Positions 44,459 through 53,629 of a stretch of DNA of 64,000 bases are shown here, piece by piece. Within the stretch, counting starts at the first letter, position 1; every line of letters begins with the position of its first letter. The notes under the pieces are model-generated. The model searched no databases. It had not been told where the DNA came from and saw nothing but the letters and a program-made list of their open reading frames with translations. The translations under genes and the position numbers were made by a program. The DNA is taken from positions 97,913 through 161,912 of the forward strand of contig DHQL01000018.1 in NCBI GenBank assembly GCA_002408085.1. Reading direction: 5' to 3'. The stretch comes from Spirochaeta sp. UBA5339 (GTDB lineage: Bacteria; Spirochaetota; Spirochaetia; DSM-2461).

Positions 44459-44767
44459 TCAGCTGATCAGAAAGTCCTCAGCCACTTCATCATCCTCAAT
44501 GGCGTCCAAAATGGCATCGAGATCATCTTCGCCGCTCATGCCGCCGTACCAGATGTTGTCGGGATAGATGACCATGGCAGGTCCTCTGTCACATACCTTC
44601 AGACAGCCTGTTGAAGAGACAAGCACACCGTCCATTCCGCGGTCGACGATCTCATTTTCAAGGTAACCGAGCCAGTCACCGGTTCCCTTCTTATAGCAGA
44701 CCCCCTGGGGCTCTCCTGATGCTCTGAAACTGCAGCACACCAAGAGGTGTTTATTCGGTTTTTCCAT
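44459..44767 (-). CDS. Thioredoxin-like 2Fe-2S ferredoxin
   Basis: A 102-residue electron carrier. Cysteines in LLVCCSFRASGEPQGVCYKK and SSTGCLKVCDRGPAMVIYPD give the C-x(n)-C...C-x3-C arrangement of thioredoxin-fold [2Fe-2S] ferredoxins, with the YGGMSGEDDLDAIL end known in nif-linked members. It lies 25 bases after nifB at the end of the nif operon, the usual location for this protein, which may donate electrons for cofactor assembly or to nitrogenase. Confidence 0.9.
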   Translation of the reverse strand: MEKPNKHLLVCCSFRASGEPQGVCYKKGTGDWLGYLENEIVDRGMDGVLVSSTGCLKVCDRGPAMVIYPDNIWYGGMSGEDDLDAILDAIEDDEVAEDFLIS

Positions 44768-44792
44768 ACATTCCTTCTCCTGATTTTTTTAT

Positions 44793-46040
44793 CTATGCGC
44801 AACCGGCTGCATTACCGGTACACCCACCCTTTCTAACGGCCATATGCTTCAGGTCCTCGCCCTTGAAGAGTCCCCTCAGAGCCTCATCGATCAGTCCCTC
44901 CACCTGCATAACCTTTATTCCCGACTCAGAGAGGACCTCATTGGGACGTCCCCCGATTCCGCTTACGAGCACTGCAAAGCAGTCCTTCAGCCTGTCGGCG
45001 ATCTCAATCCAGCGCTCATCTCCCCGTCCGGGAGCGGGCATAATCCGTTCGGCATCCAGTGCGTAGCCGGAGTCGCCTTTGCGGTAGATTCTCATCTTTG
45101 TGGCATGTCCCAGGTGCTGGTTTACAAGCATTCCCTCGTTGCTGGCGATGGCCACACAGGGTCTTTCCTCACCGGGGTGGACGGGCTGGCTTGCAGCCTC
45201 ACGGAGAAGACCGGCGGTTCCTTCGCTCATGGCCTCTTCCAGGAGTCCGGCGGCATCGGCCCTGCAGCGGCGGCAGTGTCCCATCTGAGGGATATGTTCA
45301 CCGCTCTTCTTTCTGATCTCCTGCACGTCTTCGTGTTTGGGATGGGGAAGATGACCGAAGTCGGTATCCTTTACCGGAAGAAGGGGCAGACAGTTCTGGG
45401 TTGTTGCATCCAGATCTCCCACAACCTTTGCGATCTCATGAATGTGGTGATCATTAACGGTGGGGATGATGATGCTGTTGATCTTTACAAGAATGTCATT
45501 CTCCCGCAGCTCCTTAATAGCCTGAAGCTGTTCATTCATAATGATCTCTCCAGCCGCCTTCCCGCGGTAGACCTTCTTGTCATGTCTGATCCAGCGATAG
45601 GCCTTTCCTGCTGTCTCGGGATCAACACCGTTGATTGTCAGGGTGACATGGGTGACCCCGAGACGGGCCAGTTCAGGGATGTAGGGCCGGATGTTCAGTC
45701 CGTTGGTGGCCACGCAGAGCATCACCTCGGGATAGGCGGCATGGACCAGGGAGAGGGTCTCCATGGTCTCCTCGGGGTTGGCAAAGGGGTCCCCGGGGCC
45801 GGCGATTCCGACAACATCAAAAAACCTTTTTTCCATTGCTTTCTCAAGGTAGTAGAGGGCCTGTCCTGGAGTCAGAACAGAACTTGTGACTCCGGGGCGG
45901 CTTTCATTAACACAATCATACTTCCGGTTGCAGAAGCCGCACTGCACGTTACACTTGGGGGCCACAGGAAGGTGGATTCTTGCGTGGTCGTGACAGGCAT
46001 CCTTGCTGAAACAGGGGTGATTATCCAGGTTAATTTTCAT
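44793..46040 (-). CDS. nifB: FeMo-cofactor biosynthesis radical SAM protein NifB
   Basis: Builds NifB-co, the Fe-S-carbide core of the cofactor, from 4Fe-4S units and SAM. The 415-residue protein has HPCFSKDACHDHARIHLPVA, the radical SAM motif CNVQCGFC (Cys30, 34, 37) with a further YDC, GIAGPGDPFANPEE, and a C-terminal NifX/NafY-like domain from about 300 (ASNEGMLVNQHLGHA). The C-terminus is Cys-containing (GGCTGNAAGCA). It follows nifN after a 98-base gap with a hairpin. Confidence 0.95.
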   Translation of the reverse strand: MKINLDNHPCFSKDACHDHARIHLPVAPKCNVQCGFCNRKYDCVNESRPGVTSSVLTPGQALYYLEKAMEKRFFDVVGIAGPGDPFANPEETMETLSLVHAAYPEVMLCVATNGLNIRPYIPELARLGVTHVTLTINGVDPETAGKAYRWIRHDKKVYRGKAAGEIIMNEQLQAIKELRENDILVKINSIIIPTVNDHHIHEIAKVVGDLDATTQNCLPLLPVKDTDFGHLPHPKHEDVQEIRKKSGEHIPQMGHCRRCRADAAGLLEEAMSEGTAGLLREAASQPVHPGEERPCVAIASNEGMLVNQHLGHATKMRIYRKGDSGYALDAERIMPAPGRGDERWIEIADRLKDCFAVLVSGIGGRPNEVLSESGIKVMQVEGLIDEALRGLFKGEDLKHMAVRKGGCTGNAAGCA

Positions 46041-46073
46041 AATAACGCTCCTAAAGTCTTTTATGTCCGCCTT

Positions 46074-46108
46074 GGCAGGACAGTTGTTATATATCTTGCA
46101 GTCCTGCC
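46074..46108 (-). promoter_or_regulatory. Hairpin between nifN and nifB
   Basis: GGCAGGAC (46074-46081) and GTCCTGCC (46101-46108) form an 8-bp stem with a 19-base AT-rich loop. No T-run follows, so it is more likely an mRNA processing or stability element than a terminator. Confidence 0.5.
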
Positions 46109-46138
46109 TTCCCCGGAGGGCCCGGCCGGACAGGGGAC

Positions 46139-47506
46139 CTAAATATAGGTATATCCGATATCAGAATCGCTCTGCTTTTTCTCAAGAAGCATATTGACGA
46201 TCTGATCCAGCAGGTTCAGGGTTCCGCTATACCCCAGCATTCTCTGCCGGGAAGCTCCAAAACGGTCGTGAATAGGGAATCCCACCCTCAACAGGGGGAT
46301 ATCCAGCTTCCTGGCGATCTTGTAGCCCTTGCTGTTTCCGATCAGCATATCGGGATTCATCTCCTCGATAATTCCCTCGGCATCGCCGAAATCACAGTCC
46401 TCCATGACAAGGGGGGCTGTCGTGGATACCGGAGGTGTCCCCAGCTTCTCGATGGCTTTTTTGAGAATCCCCGAGGGACTTCCGGTAAAGCAGAATACGG
46501 GGTTCATGCCGATCTCCGATGTAAAGCGGTAGAGGGCTTCCACGGTGGAGGTATCTCCGAAGAGGACGACCTTCTTTCCGTAAAGGTACTTGTGAGCATC
46601 TGCATAGGCGTCGGTAAGACGGCTGCGGATCTCCATAAACTCGGGGGGGACGGGGCAGTCCAGCACATCCTCAAGAAGTTTCATAAAGTGATCGGTGGCG
46701 TCCACTCCCAGGGGAAGGGCGGCCTGCAGATTGGGCAGTCCGTGCTGCTTCTGCAGCCAGTATCCGGGGCGCCAGTCATCAGGAAGAACGGTACCGAGCT
46801 CCACAGAGGCTTCGCTCAGATGCAAGGACTTGATCTCCTCCTGGTCTGTTCCGCCGGGGGGGATGGCGTTGTACTCCTCCCAGAGTCCGCCGTCCAGAGT
46901 TTCGCTGATATCGGGAAGGACTACCGCCCGTCCCTTCATGGCCTTTGTAATATCCTTGATCCAGCGGATATCCGCGGGGGTGATCATGGGCAGAAAGAAA
47001 TTCAGCGCCGGTCCTTCACCTGCATGGACCTCTCCGGCACCCGCCAGGTTTTTCACCAGAGCGTATATTGTTCTGTGAAAGCCTTCCTCCTGGGTCCCCT
47101 GATAGCTGGGGGTGGAAACAGGCACAAGTGTGCAGAGACCAGGCTGGTTCTTCTTCAGCTCACGGACAAAACGGTCGATATCGTCGCCGATGGTCTCGGA
47201 GAGACAGGTGGTGGCGATGCCGATAATGTCGGGGCGATACTGGTTGAATACATTGAGGACGGCCTTTTCCAGGTTCTCCTGACCACCGAAAATCACTGTG
47301 GTCTCATCAAAACTGCTGGAGGCGATATCGATGGGCTCTCTGAAGTGGCTGATCATATAACGCCTGATATAGGTGGCGCAGCCCTGCGATCCGTGAAGGA
47401 CTGGGATACAGCCTTTCACTCCCTTGAAGGCCCAGCTGGCGCCCAGGGGCATACACTGCCGGCAGGGGTTTCCTGCGGACTGATAGTTCTGTACTTCTGC
47501 GCTCAT
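46139..47506 (-). CDS. nifN: FeMo-cofactor scaffold protein NifN
   Basis: Forms with NifE the scaffold on which NifB-co matures. The 455-residue protein resembles NifK: NPCRQCMPLGASWAFKGV, GSQGCATYIRRYM and TTCLSETIGDD carry the cysteine positions, and GYSGTLNLLDQIVN is the C-terminal part. The start at 47506 has GGAGG 6 bases upstream and overlaps the nifE stop as ATGA, so NifE and NifN are made in step. Confidence 0.93.
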   Translation of the reverse strand: MSAEVQNYQSAGNPCRQCMPLGASWAFKGVKGCIPVLHGSQGCATYIRRYMISHFREPIDIASSSFDETTVIFGGQENLEKAVLNVFNQYRPDIIGIATTCLSETIGDDIDRFVRELKKNQPGLCTLVPVSTPSYQGTQEEGFHRTIYALVKNLAGAGEVHAGEGPALNFFLPMITPADIRWIKDITKAMKGRAVVLPDISETLDGGLWEEYNAIPPGGTDQEEIKSLHLSEASVELGTVLPDDWRPGYWLQKQHGLPNLQAALPLGVDATDHFMKLLEDVLDCPVPPEFMEIRSRLTDAYADAHKYLYGKKVVLFGDTSTVEALYRFTSEIGMNPVFCFTGSPSGILKKAIEKLGTPPVSTTAPLVMEDCDFGDAEGIIEEMNPDMLIGNSKGYKIARKLDIPLLRVGFPIHDRFGASRQRMLGYSGTLNLLDQIVNMLLEKKQSDSDIGYTYI

Positions 47507-48852
47507 TTTTTCCTCCGTGGTGCGAAGCGCCATACGGGACTCAGTGCCGAGGCGCATACTTCATTGGCAAAGTTCAGGGTGCCTTCAAATCCGGCCAGGG
47601 CCGTTTTTCTTTCATGGTTGTGGTCGCAGAATCCGACGCCCAGCTTGAATGCCATGGGCCGTTCCTTGACTCCTCCGATAAAGAGGTCAACATCCTTTTC
47701 TACGATGTAGTGAGAGAGCTCCATGGGGTTGGAGTCGTCCACGATGACCGTACCGGGGTCACACATGGATGCCAGCTGCTCGTAGTCCTGACGGTTACCG
47801 GTCTGGGACCCTACCAGCACAACATCCACTCCCAGAGTCCTTAAGATGCGGATCAGGCTGAAAGCCTTGAAGGCGCCGCCCACATAGATGGCGCACTTCA
47901 TTCCCTCAAGCTTGGTCTTGCACTCCTGCATAGCGGGAAGGTATTTGGAAACCTCTTCCCGGACAATTTCCGCGGCCCTCTCCTTCATCATGGGATCCTC
48001 TTCGCTGAAGAAGTCTGCAACCTCGTAGAGGGCCTTGGAGACGTCCTCCATTCCGAAGTAGGAGACCCTCTTGTAGGGGATGCCGTACTTGTCCTTCATC
48101 TCCTCGGCCATGGTGGTCAGGGAGCCTGAACACTGTACAAGGTTCAGGGAAGCCCGGTGGGAGCGGCGGATATCATCAATCCTTCCGTCACCGGTCAGAA
48201 TGGAGACGACCTCGATCCCCATGCGGCGGTAGTACTCCTTGATAATCCAGGCCTCACCGGCCAGGTTGAACTCCCCCAGGATATTGATACTGAAGGGGCT
48301 GACTTCGCCGCTGTCGTCGGTTCCGACGATCTTGCTCAGGGCGGTACAGGCGGCCTTATAGCCGTCTTTCTTGGTGCCGGCAAAACCGGCTGAATGAACG
48401 GGGATCACTGGGATTCCGAGTTCCTGCCCTGCTTTCTTACAGACAGAATCCACGTCATCTCCGATCACTCCCACGATACAGGTGCTGTAAACGAAAACCG
48501 CCTTGGGGCTGTGTTTGGGAACCAGCTCTCTTATGGCGGCGGCGAGCTTTTTCTCGCCTCCGTAGACAACATCCTTCTCGCGGAGGTCGGTGGAAAAGCA
48601 GAGGCGGTGCAGCTCCGGTCCGGAGCTGACCGATCCTCTGATATCCCATGTATAGGAAGCGCAGCCGATGGAGCCGTGAACCAGGTGCAGAGCATCGGCT
48701 ATAGGGTAGAGAACCACCCTTGAGCCGCAGAAAACACAGGCTCTCTGACTTACTGACCCCGCAACGCTCTTGCGGTCACACTGCAAATCAAAAGCGGCTT
48801 TCCCTTTCTCAAATACCTGTTTGTTCCGGTCCTTTAAAATCGGCGCACTCAT
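47503..48852 (-). CDS. nifE: FeMo-cofactor scaffold protein NifE
   Basis: A 449-residue NifD-like scaffold subunit: RACVFCGSRVVLYPIADALH, GSIGCASYTWDIR, YSTCIVGVIGDD and the C-terminal GVGFCDHNHERKTALAGFEG. The middle NLVQCSGSLTTMAEEMKDKYG corresponds to the region around the cofactor cysteine of NifD. It lies 22 bases after nifK and is translationally coupled to nifN. Confidence 0.94.
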   Translation of the reverse strand: MSAPILKDRNKQVFEKGKAAFDLQCDRKSVAGSVSQRACVFCGSRVVLYPIADALHLVHGSIGCASYTWDIRGSVSSGPELHRLCFSTDLREKDVVYGGEKKLAAAIRELVPKHSPKAVFVYSTCIVGVIGDDVDSVCKKAGQELGIPVIPVHSAGFAGTKKDGYKAACTALSKIVGTDDSGEVSPFSINILGEFNLAGEAWIIKEYYRRMGIEVVSILTGDGRIDDIRRSHRASLNLVQCSGSLTTMAEEMKDKYGIPYKRVSYFGMEDVSKALYEVADFFSEEDPMMKERAAEIVREEVSKYLPAMQECKTKLEGMKCAIYVGGAFKAFSLIRILRTLGVDVVLVGSQTGNRQDYEQLASMCDPGTVIVDDSNPMELSHYIVEKDVDLFIGGVKERPMAFKLGVGFCDHNHERKTALAGFEGTLNFANEVCASALSPVWRFAPRRKK

Positions 48853-48874
48853 TTCACACTTCCTTACAAATAAA

Positions 48875-50266
48875 TTACATTACCAGTTCGAATTTCTCTT
48901 CGGGAGCATCTCTATCCTGTTTGTCCATAATGACACCCAGCATCTTCTCCAGAATCCGGATGGCACCCATGTAGCCCACAGTGGGGAAGTAGCTGTGTCC
49001 CACTCTGTCATAAATGGGGAATCCCATTCTCACAAAGGGAATATCATCATCACGGGAGATGTACTTTCCGTAGGAGTTACCCATCAGAAGGTCCACACCC
49101 TCTTCCTTGATCCACTGGTGCATCAGGAACATGTCAGCTCTTTCACCGTTTTTGAACTTGGCTTCGGGAACAACATCACCCAGGATGCCTTCCATCTTCT
49201 TCATAAACTTCTTACCCGGAGTACCGCTGACGATATAAACAGGTTTCATATCGATGTCAGCCAGGAACTCGGAGAGAGCCAGAAGCTGGTCGGGATCACC
49301 CCAGAGGGCAACGCGCTTGCCGTAGAGGTAGTTCTGCATATCGGTAATCATATCCAGAGCTCTTCCTCTTTCCGCTGTCAGAGACTCGGGAACGGGAGTT
49401 CCTGTAATCTCGCTCAGCTTGGAAAGGAAGCGGTCGGTGGCCTTGATACCGATGGGCAGATCCAGAGTCTCGTAGGGAACGCGGCACTTCTTCCAGAGTT
49501 CCTGAGCCGCAGCCTCGGAACCCCAGGCACCGAGAGCCAGGGTAGCCTTGCTCAGACCTGAAGACTTGATCTCTTCGATGGTGGCTCCGCCCTTGGGGTA
49601 GAACTCATGGTGTCCTGTCATGGGAGCATCAAGAACGTCGGATGTATCGGGATACATTACAAAGGGAACACCCATGGTCTTCATGATTCTCTTGATCTCT
49701 CTCATATCAGAGGGCTCTACCCAGCCGGGGAGGATGTTTACCTGATCCAGAGGAGCTGCATCCTCCGCAGGAACTTCGGCCAGCTGCTTGGCCATACCGG
49801 CACACATATTGGCAAAACCGGTTACATGGGAACCGATGTAGCTGGGTGTAGAGGCGTAGACTACAGTCTTGCCCTCGGGAACCTTGCCCTCATCGATTGC
49901 CTTTTTAACGATCTGTCCCAGGTCGTCACCGATGGTCTCAGAAAGACATGTGGAGTGAACCGCCACAACATCGGGTTTGTAGACGGTAAACATATTGTTC
50001 AGAGCCTGCACCAGGTTACCCTGTCCACCGAATACCGATGAACCTTCTGTAAAGGAGCTGGTACCGGCCATAACAGGCTCTTTATAGTGTCTGGTCAGTG
50101 AGGATCTGTGGTAGGCACAGCATCCCTGAGAACCGTGGCTGTGGGGCAGACAGCCGTGGATACCCAGAGAGGCATACATGGCGCCCACAGGCTGACAGGT
50201 TTTTGCCGGGTTGACCGTAAGTGCTTTACGATCGGCAACTTCAGCTGTAGTGTGTTTCAAAAACAT
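48875..50266 (-). CDS. nifK: Nitrogenase molybdenum-iron protein beta chain
   Basis: A 463-residue subunit that shares the P-cluster with NifD. The three P-cluster cysteines are Cys24 (KTCQPVGAMYASLGI), Cys49 (HGSQGCCAYH) and Cys107 (STCLSETIGDD). It lacks the about 50-residue N-terminal extension of proteobacterial NifK, as in clostridial enzymes. It lies 13 bases after nifD. Confidence 0.96.
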   Translation of the reverse strand: MFLKHTTAEVADRKALTVNPAKTCQPVGAMYASLGIHGCLPHSHGSQGCCAYHRSSLTRHYKEPVMAGTSSFTEGSSVFGGQGNLVQALNNMFTVYKPDVVAVHSTCLSETIGDDLGQIVKKAIDEGKVPEGKTVVYASTPSYIGSHVTGFANMCAGMAKQLAEVPAEDAAPLDQVNILPGWVEPSDMREIKRIMKTMGVPFVMYPDTSDVLDAPMTGHHEFYPKGGATIEEIKSSGLSKATLALGAWGSEAAAQELWKKCRVPYETLDLPIGIKATDRFLSKLSEITGTPVPESLTAERGRALDMITDMQNYLYGKRVALWGDPDQLLALSEFLADIDMKPVYIVSGTPGKKFMKKMEGILGDVVPEAKFKNGERADMFLMHQWIKEEGVDLLMGNSYGKYISRDDDIPFVRMGFPIYDRVGHSYFPTVGYMGAIRILEKMLGVIMDKQDRDAPEEKFELVM

Positions 50267-50279
50267 AATAGACTCCTTC

Positions 50280-51917
50280 CTAATCCTTCATTGTCACTGC
50301 GGGGGAACCGCTTTCGACATATACGGGAGACAGAGATCCCTCTTTCTCCCAGGGTGCGCCCACAAGATCCCAGACCCTGCTTGATACCATCTGCGCGATG
50401 TCTTTGTAGAAGTTGATGGCACCTTCAAATCCCGCATAGGGTCCACCGTAGTCGTAGCTGTGAAGCTGCTTGAGGGGAACGCCCATCTTCTGAACGGCAT
50501 ACTTCTCTTTAATACCGGCACAGAACACATCGGGTTTGTGTTTCTTGATCAGCTCTTCCATCTCATAGTGGCTGAGGTCGTCGATAACCAGGGTACCCTC
50601 TTCCATCTGGGGCATCATTCCCTCGTAATCACTGAAGTCGAGACCCTGCTCATCAAGAGCCTTTCTCTCGTCATCACTGATTCTCTGATTGTATCTTTCC
50701 TCATCCTTTGTTACGGTCAGCTCTTCAATGTTCCGGCTGTCCGCGTCAATCTTGATGGTGGGAATTACACGGCGTCCCTCATAGTCATCTCTATGTCCGA
50801 ACTCGTATCCCGCAGCCAGAGTCCTGATTCCAAGTTCATTGAAAAGATCCTGGTAGTGGTGGGCTCTGGAACCGCCCACAAAGAGCATGGCGCTTTTACC
50901 GTCAGTTTTGGAGAAGACCTCATTCTTCACTGCTTCAACGGATTCCATCTCTTCGGCGATAACCTTCTCAACCCGGTCCTTCAGTTCCTGGTTTCCGAAG
51001 TAGTCGGCAATCCTTCTCAGGGACTTGGCGGTACTCTTGGCACCGATAAAGTTAACCTTGATCCAGGGGATTCCGTACTTCTCTTCCATCATCTCCGCAA
51101 CATAGTTGATGGAACGGTGACACATAACACAGTTCAGGTCAGCAGAGTAGCTGGAGGCAAACTGGTTGTAGGAGGAGTTACCGCTGAAGGTGGCAATCAA
51201 TTCGATTCCGCACTTCTCAAGGATGTCCTCGATAACAAAGGCGTCACCGCCGATGTTGTACTCACCGAGCATGTTGATCTTGAACTTGCCGGGAAGCTCC
51301 TCACCCTTTCCGATTACATGACGGAAGAGCTGGTTGTTGGCAATATGGTGTCCCGCCGACTGGCTTACACCCTTGTAACCTTCACAGCTGAAGCCGAAGA
51401 TGTTACAGTCTCCGATCTTCTCAGTCATCTCTCTGGCAGCGGCGTGAACGTCGTCACCGATCAGACCTACAGGACAGGTACTGAATATACCGATGGCCTT
51501 GGGCTTGAAGATGTCATAGGCTTCCTGAATGGCCTCTTTCAGCTTTTTCTCACCACCGAATACGATGTTGGGGTCCTGCATATCAGTGGAAAAGCAGTAG
51601 GTCATAAAGTTTTCTTTGTCGCCGGAGGCGTCTGTCTGGTTACGTCTGGTAAGCCAGGAGTAGAAACCGCATCCGATGGGTCCGTGGGTCAGGTTGATGA
51701 TGTCCCTTGTGGGACCCAGAACTACACCCTTACAACCGGCATAACTGCAACCTCTCTGGGTGATGATACCGGGAATGGTTCTGACGTTCGCCTGAATCTC
51801 GGGAATCTCAGCCGGATCGTTAAGAACAATGGCCTTCTTCCGCTTTCTGGCGACTTTTGCAGGATAGATATCCAGCATTTCGTCTCTCAATTTTTCATTA
51901 TCAATTAATGAACTCAT
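50280..51917 (-). CDS. nifD: Nitrogenase molybdenum-iron protein alpha chain
   Basis: A 545-residue subunit that binds FeMo-cofactor. P-cluster ligands are Cys57 (RGCSYAGCKGVV), Cys83 (HGPIGCGFYSW) and Cys148 (STCPVGLIGDD); Gln186 and His190-191 (GVSQSAGHHIANN) line the active site; cofactor ligands are Cys266 (VMCHRSINY) and His486 (LHSYDYGGPYAGFEG). These positions point to a molybdenum enzyme. An insertion of about 50 residues (roughly 385-435) marks the clostridial/Group III lineage. It is preceded by a 131-base gap with a hairpin after nifI2. Confidence 0.97.
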   Translation of the reverse strand: MSSLIDNEKLRDEMLDIYPAKVARKRKKAIVLNDPAEIPEIQANVRTIPGIITQRGCSYAGCKGVVLGPTRDIINLTHGPIGCGFYSWLTRRNQTDASGDKENFMTYCFSTDMQDPNIVFGGEKKLKEAIQEAYDIFKPKAIGIFSTCPVGLIGDDVHAAAREMTEKIGDCNIFGFSCEGYKGVSQSAGHHIANNQLFRHVIGKGEELPGKFKINMLGEYNIGGDAFVIEDILEKCGIELIATFSGNSSYNQFASSYSADLNCVMCHRSINYVAEMMEEKYGIPWIKVNFIGAKSTAKSLRRIADYFGNQELKDRVEKVIAEEMESVEAVKNEVFSKTDGKSAMLFVGGSRAHHYQDLFNELGIRTLAAGYEFGHRDDYEGRRVIPTIKIDADSRNIEELTVTKDEERYNQRISDDERKALDEQGLDFSDYEGMMPQMEEGTLVIDDLSHYEMEELIKKHKPDVFCAGIKEKYAVQKMGVPLKQLHSYDYGGPYAGFEGAINFYKDIAQMVSSRVWDLVGAPWEKEGSLSPVYVESGSPAVTMKD

Positions 51918-51959
51918 AATCTTATTATCTCCTTACAGCCCCATAATCAGGGGGTGAAG

Positions 51960-51974
51960 GCCTAAGGTTTAGGC
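51960..51974 (-). promoter_or_regulatory. Small hairpin upstream of nifD
   Basis: GCCTAA-GGT-TTAGGC, a perfect 6-bp stem with a 3-base loop, lies about 43 bases before the nifD start. It could protect the 5' end of processed nifDK mRNA. Confidence 0.4.
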
Positions 51975-52002
51975 AATGAAATCCGCTAAAAAATCAGAAC
52001 TA

Positions 52003-52040
52003 CTGCGGCTGATACAGCAATCTATTCAGCACAGCCGCAG
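52003..52040 (-). promoter_or_regulatory. Hairpin between nifI2 and nifD, possible attenuator
   Basis: CTGCGGCTG (52003-52011) and CAGCCGCAG (52032-52040) form a perfect 9-bp stem with a 20-base loop, followed on the minus strand by TAGTTCTGATTTTTTAG. It starts 9 bases past the nifI2 stop. The T-run comes about 9 bases after the stem, so termination would be partial at best, lowering nifDK relative to nifH. Confidence 0.6.
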
Positions 52041-52048
52041 GGAAAATC

Positions 52049-52426
52049 CTACTGGAGGATGCTCTCTCCCTTTTCGCCTGTTCTGACTCTATATGTTTCT
52101 GTGGCGGGCAGAACAAAAATCTTTCCGTCTCCGGCTTTTCCTGTCTGATTGGCTGAAATCAGTGTGTCTACTGTGAGATCAACCATATCATCGGGAACAA
52201 CCACAAGGATCATCCTCTTGGAGATCAGACGGGGACCTGACCCCAGCAGAGCCCGGGCGTACTCGTCACCGGCATCTGCCGCTTTCAGAACCTGGTGGTC
52301 TACCAGGCCCTTTCCGCGTCCCATAACCCTTCCGGTTACGGTGAAGGAAGTAATGCCCGCCTTTGTAAGAGCGTCTTTTGTCTGGTTCATCGCATTGATC
52401 CGGACAATGGCCATAACTTCTTTCAT
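52049..52426 (-). CDS. nifI2: PII-like nitrogenase regulator NifI2
   Basis: A 125-residue member of the GlnB family. With NifI1 it binds NifDK when nitrogen is sufficient and switches the enzyme off; 2-oxoglutarate relieves this in the methanogen system. KEVMAIVRINAMNQTKDAL opens the fold, the T-loop region is GRGKGLVDHQVLKAADAGDE, with the extended T-loop typical of NifI2, and the end is AGDGKIFVLPATETYRVRTG. It overlaps nifI1 by 4 bases. Confidence 0.93.
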   Translation of the reverse strand: MKEVMAIVRINAMNQTKDALTKAGITSFTVTGRVMGRGKGLVDHQVLKAADAGDEYARALLGSGPRLISKRMILVVVPDDMVDLTVDTLISANQTGKAGDGKIFVLPATETYRVRTGEKGESILQ

Positions 52427-52746
52427 CCTTTCTCTCCTGTACGGATAGTGTATGTTTCATCTACTGCGGATACGAAGATTTTTCCGTCTCCGAAGGAACC
52501 CTCTTCTCCGGTCTTGGCTGAAGACATAATTGTCTTCAGAACAATGTCCTTCTCTGATGCGGGAACAACGGTGATCAGAAGCTCTTTGGGGAGTTCGTCA
52601 TATACAACGTTTCCCAGTTTAAGTCCTTTCTGCTGACCTCTACCGGCAACGCTTACTTTTGTTACCGCGGGGTATCCGGCTTCCAGCAGGGCATCCATTA
52701 CATCCTGCGATTTCTCGGGTCTTACGACTGAACGAATTAATACCAT
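52423..52746 (-). CDS. nifI1: PII-like nitrogenase regulator NifI1
   Basis: A 107-residue GlnB-family protein: MVLIRSVVRPEKSQDVMDAL, a short T-loop (GRGQQKGLKLGNVVYDE) and the signature FGDGKIFVSAVDETYTIRTGE. Its stop overlaps the nifI2 start (ATGA). The nifH-nifI1-nifI2-nifD order is that of methanogens, clostridia and other Group II/III systems. Confidence 0.93.
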   Translation of the reverse strand: MVLIRSVVRPEKSQDVMDALLEAGYPAVTKVSVAGRGQQKGLKLGNVVYDELPKELLITVVPASEKDIVLKTIMSSAKTGEEGSFGDGKIFVSAVDETYTIRTGEKG

Positions 52747-52766
52747 TTTGTTCTCCTGTTTTTTTA

Positions 52767-53588
52767 TTAAGATGCGATTCCGAAATCTACAAGCAGCTTC
52801 TCAAGCTCTTCGATTTCAAGGGGACTGGGAATAACAAGCATTGTGTTTTCCGCCATCTTCTTGGCCAGAGTTCTGTACTCATCGGCCTGATTGTGTGTGG
52901 GTTCGAAATCGATAACAGTCTTTCTGTTGATCTCGGCTCTCTGTACCATGTTGTCTCTGGGTACGAAATGCAGCATCTGTGTTCCAAGTTTCTTGGCCAG
53001 CTCTTCGATCATCTCTTTCTCGTTATCTACCATACGGGAGTTACAGATCAGACCACCCAGGCGTACACCACCGGCATCGGCGTATTTAACAATACCCTTA
53101 CAGATGTTGTTTGCAGCGTACATGGCCATCATCTCACCGGATACAACGATGTAGATCTCTTCGGCTTTTCCTTCGCGGATGGGCATTGCGAATCCACCGC
53201 ATACAACGTCACCAAGTACATCGTAGAAGGCGAAGTCGATGTCATCAGACTCATAGGCACCAAGCTGCTCGAGCAGGTTGATACTTGTGATGATACCTCT
53301 ACCGGCACATCCAACACCGGGCTCTGGTCCGCCGGACTCTGTACAGAGGGTCTTTCCGTATCCCTCTTTTACGATGTCTTCCAGTTCGACATCCTCACCC
53401 TCTTCTCTCAGGGTGTCCAGAACAGTCTTCTGGGCCAGTCCGCCCAGAAGAAGACGTGTGGAATCCGCTTTGGGGTCACATCCTACAACCATTACTTTCT
53501 TACCCATTTCTGCCAGTCCGGCAACGGTATTCTGTGTTGTTGTGGACTTTCCGATTCCACCCTTTCCGTAAATCGCTATTTTTCTCAT
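52767..53588 (-). CDS. nifH: Nitrogenase iron protein NifH
   Basis: A 273-residue ATPase that passes electrons to NifDK from its 4Fe-4S cluster. Walker A GKGGIGKST is at 8-16; cluster ligands are Cys94 (GVGCAGRG) and Cys130 (DVVCGGFAMP). Arg97 of GCAGRG is the site that DraT modifies elsewhere, but no draT or draG gene is present. The ATG at 53588 has AGGAGG 7 bases upstream; the frame is open further. First gene of the nif operon. Confidence 0.97.
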   Translation of the reverse strand: MRKIAIYGKGGIGKSTTTQNTVAGLAEMGKKVMVVGCDPKADSTRLLLGGLAQKTVLDTLREEGEDVELEDIVKEGYGKTLCTESGGPEPGVGCAGRGIITSINLLEQLGAYESDDIDFAFYDVLGDVVCGGFAMPIREGKAEEIYIVVSGEMMAMYAANNICKGIVKYADAGGVRLGGLICNSRMVDNEKEMIEELAKKLGTQMLHFVPRDNMVQRAEINRKTVIDFEPTHNQADEYRTLAKKMAENTMLVIPSPLEIEELEKLLVDFGIAS

Positions 53589-53629
53589 TTTGCAGCCTCC
53601 TGCCTCTATAATCAGTTGCCAACCTATAG

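Noticed and set aside
44844..46142. Open frame of over 400 codons opposite nifB
   Set aside because: Antisense shadow; nifB on the minus strand has all family motifs.
46268..47710. Open frame of 480 codons opposite nifN/nifE
   Set aside because: Antisense shadow caused by codon bias; it runs across the junction of two real genes.
50460..51908. Open frame of 482 codons opposite nifD
   Set aside because: Antisense shadow; nifD is unambiguous.
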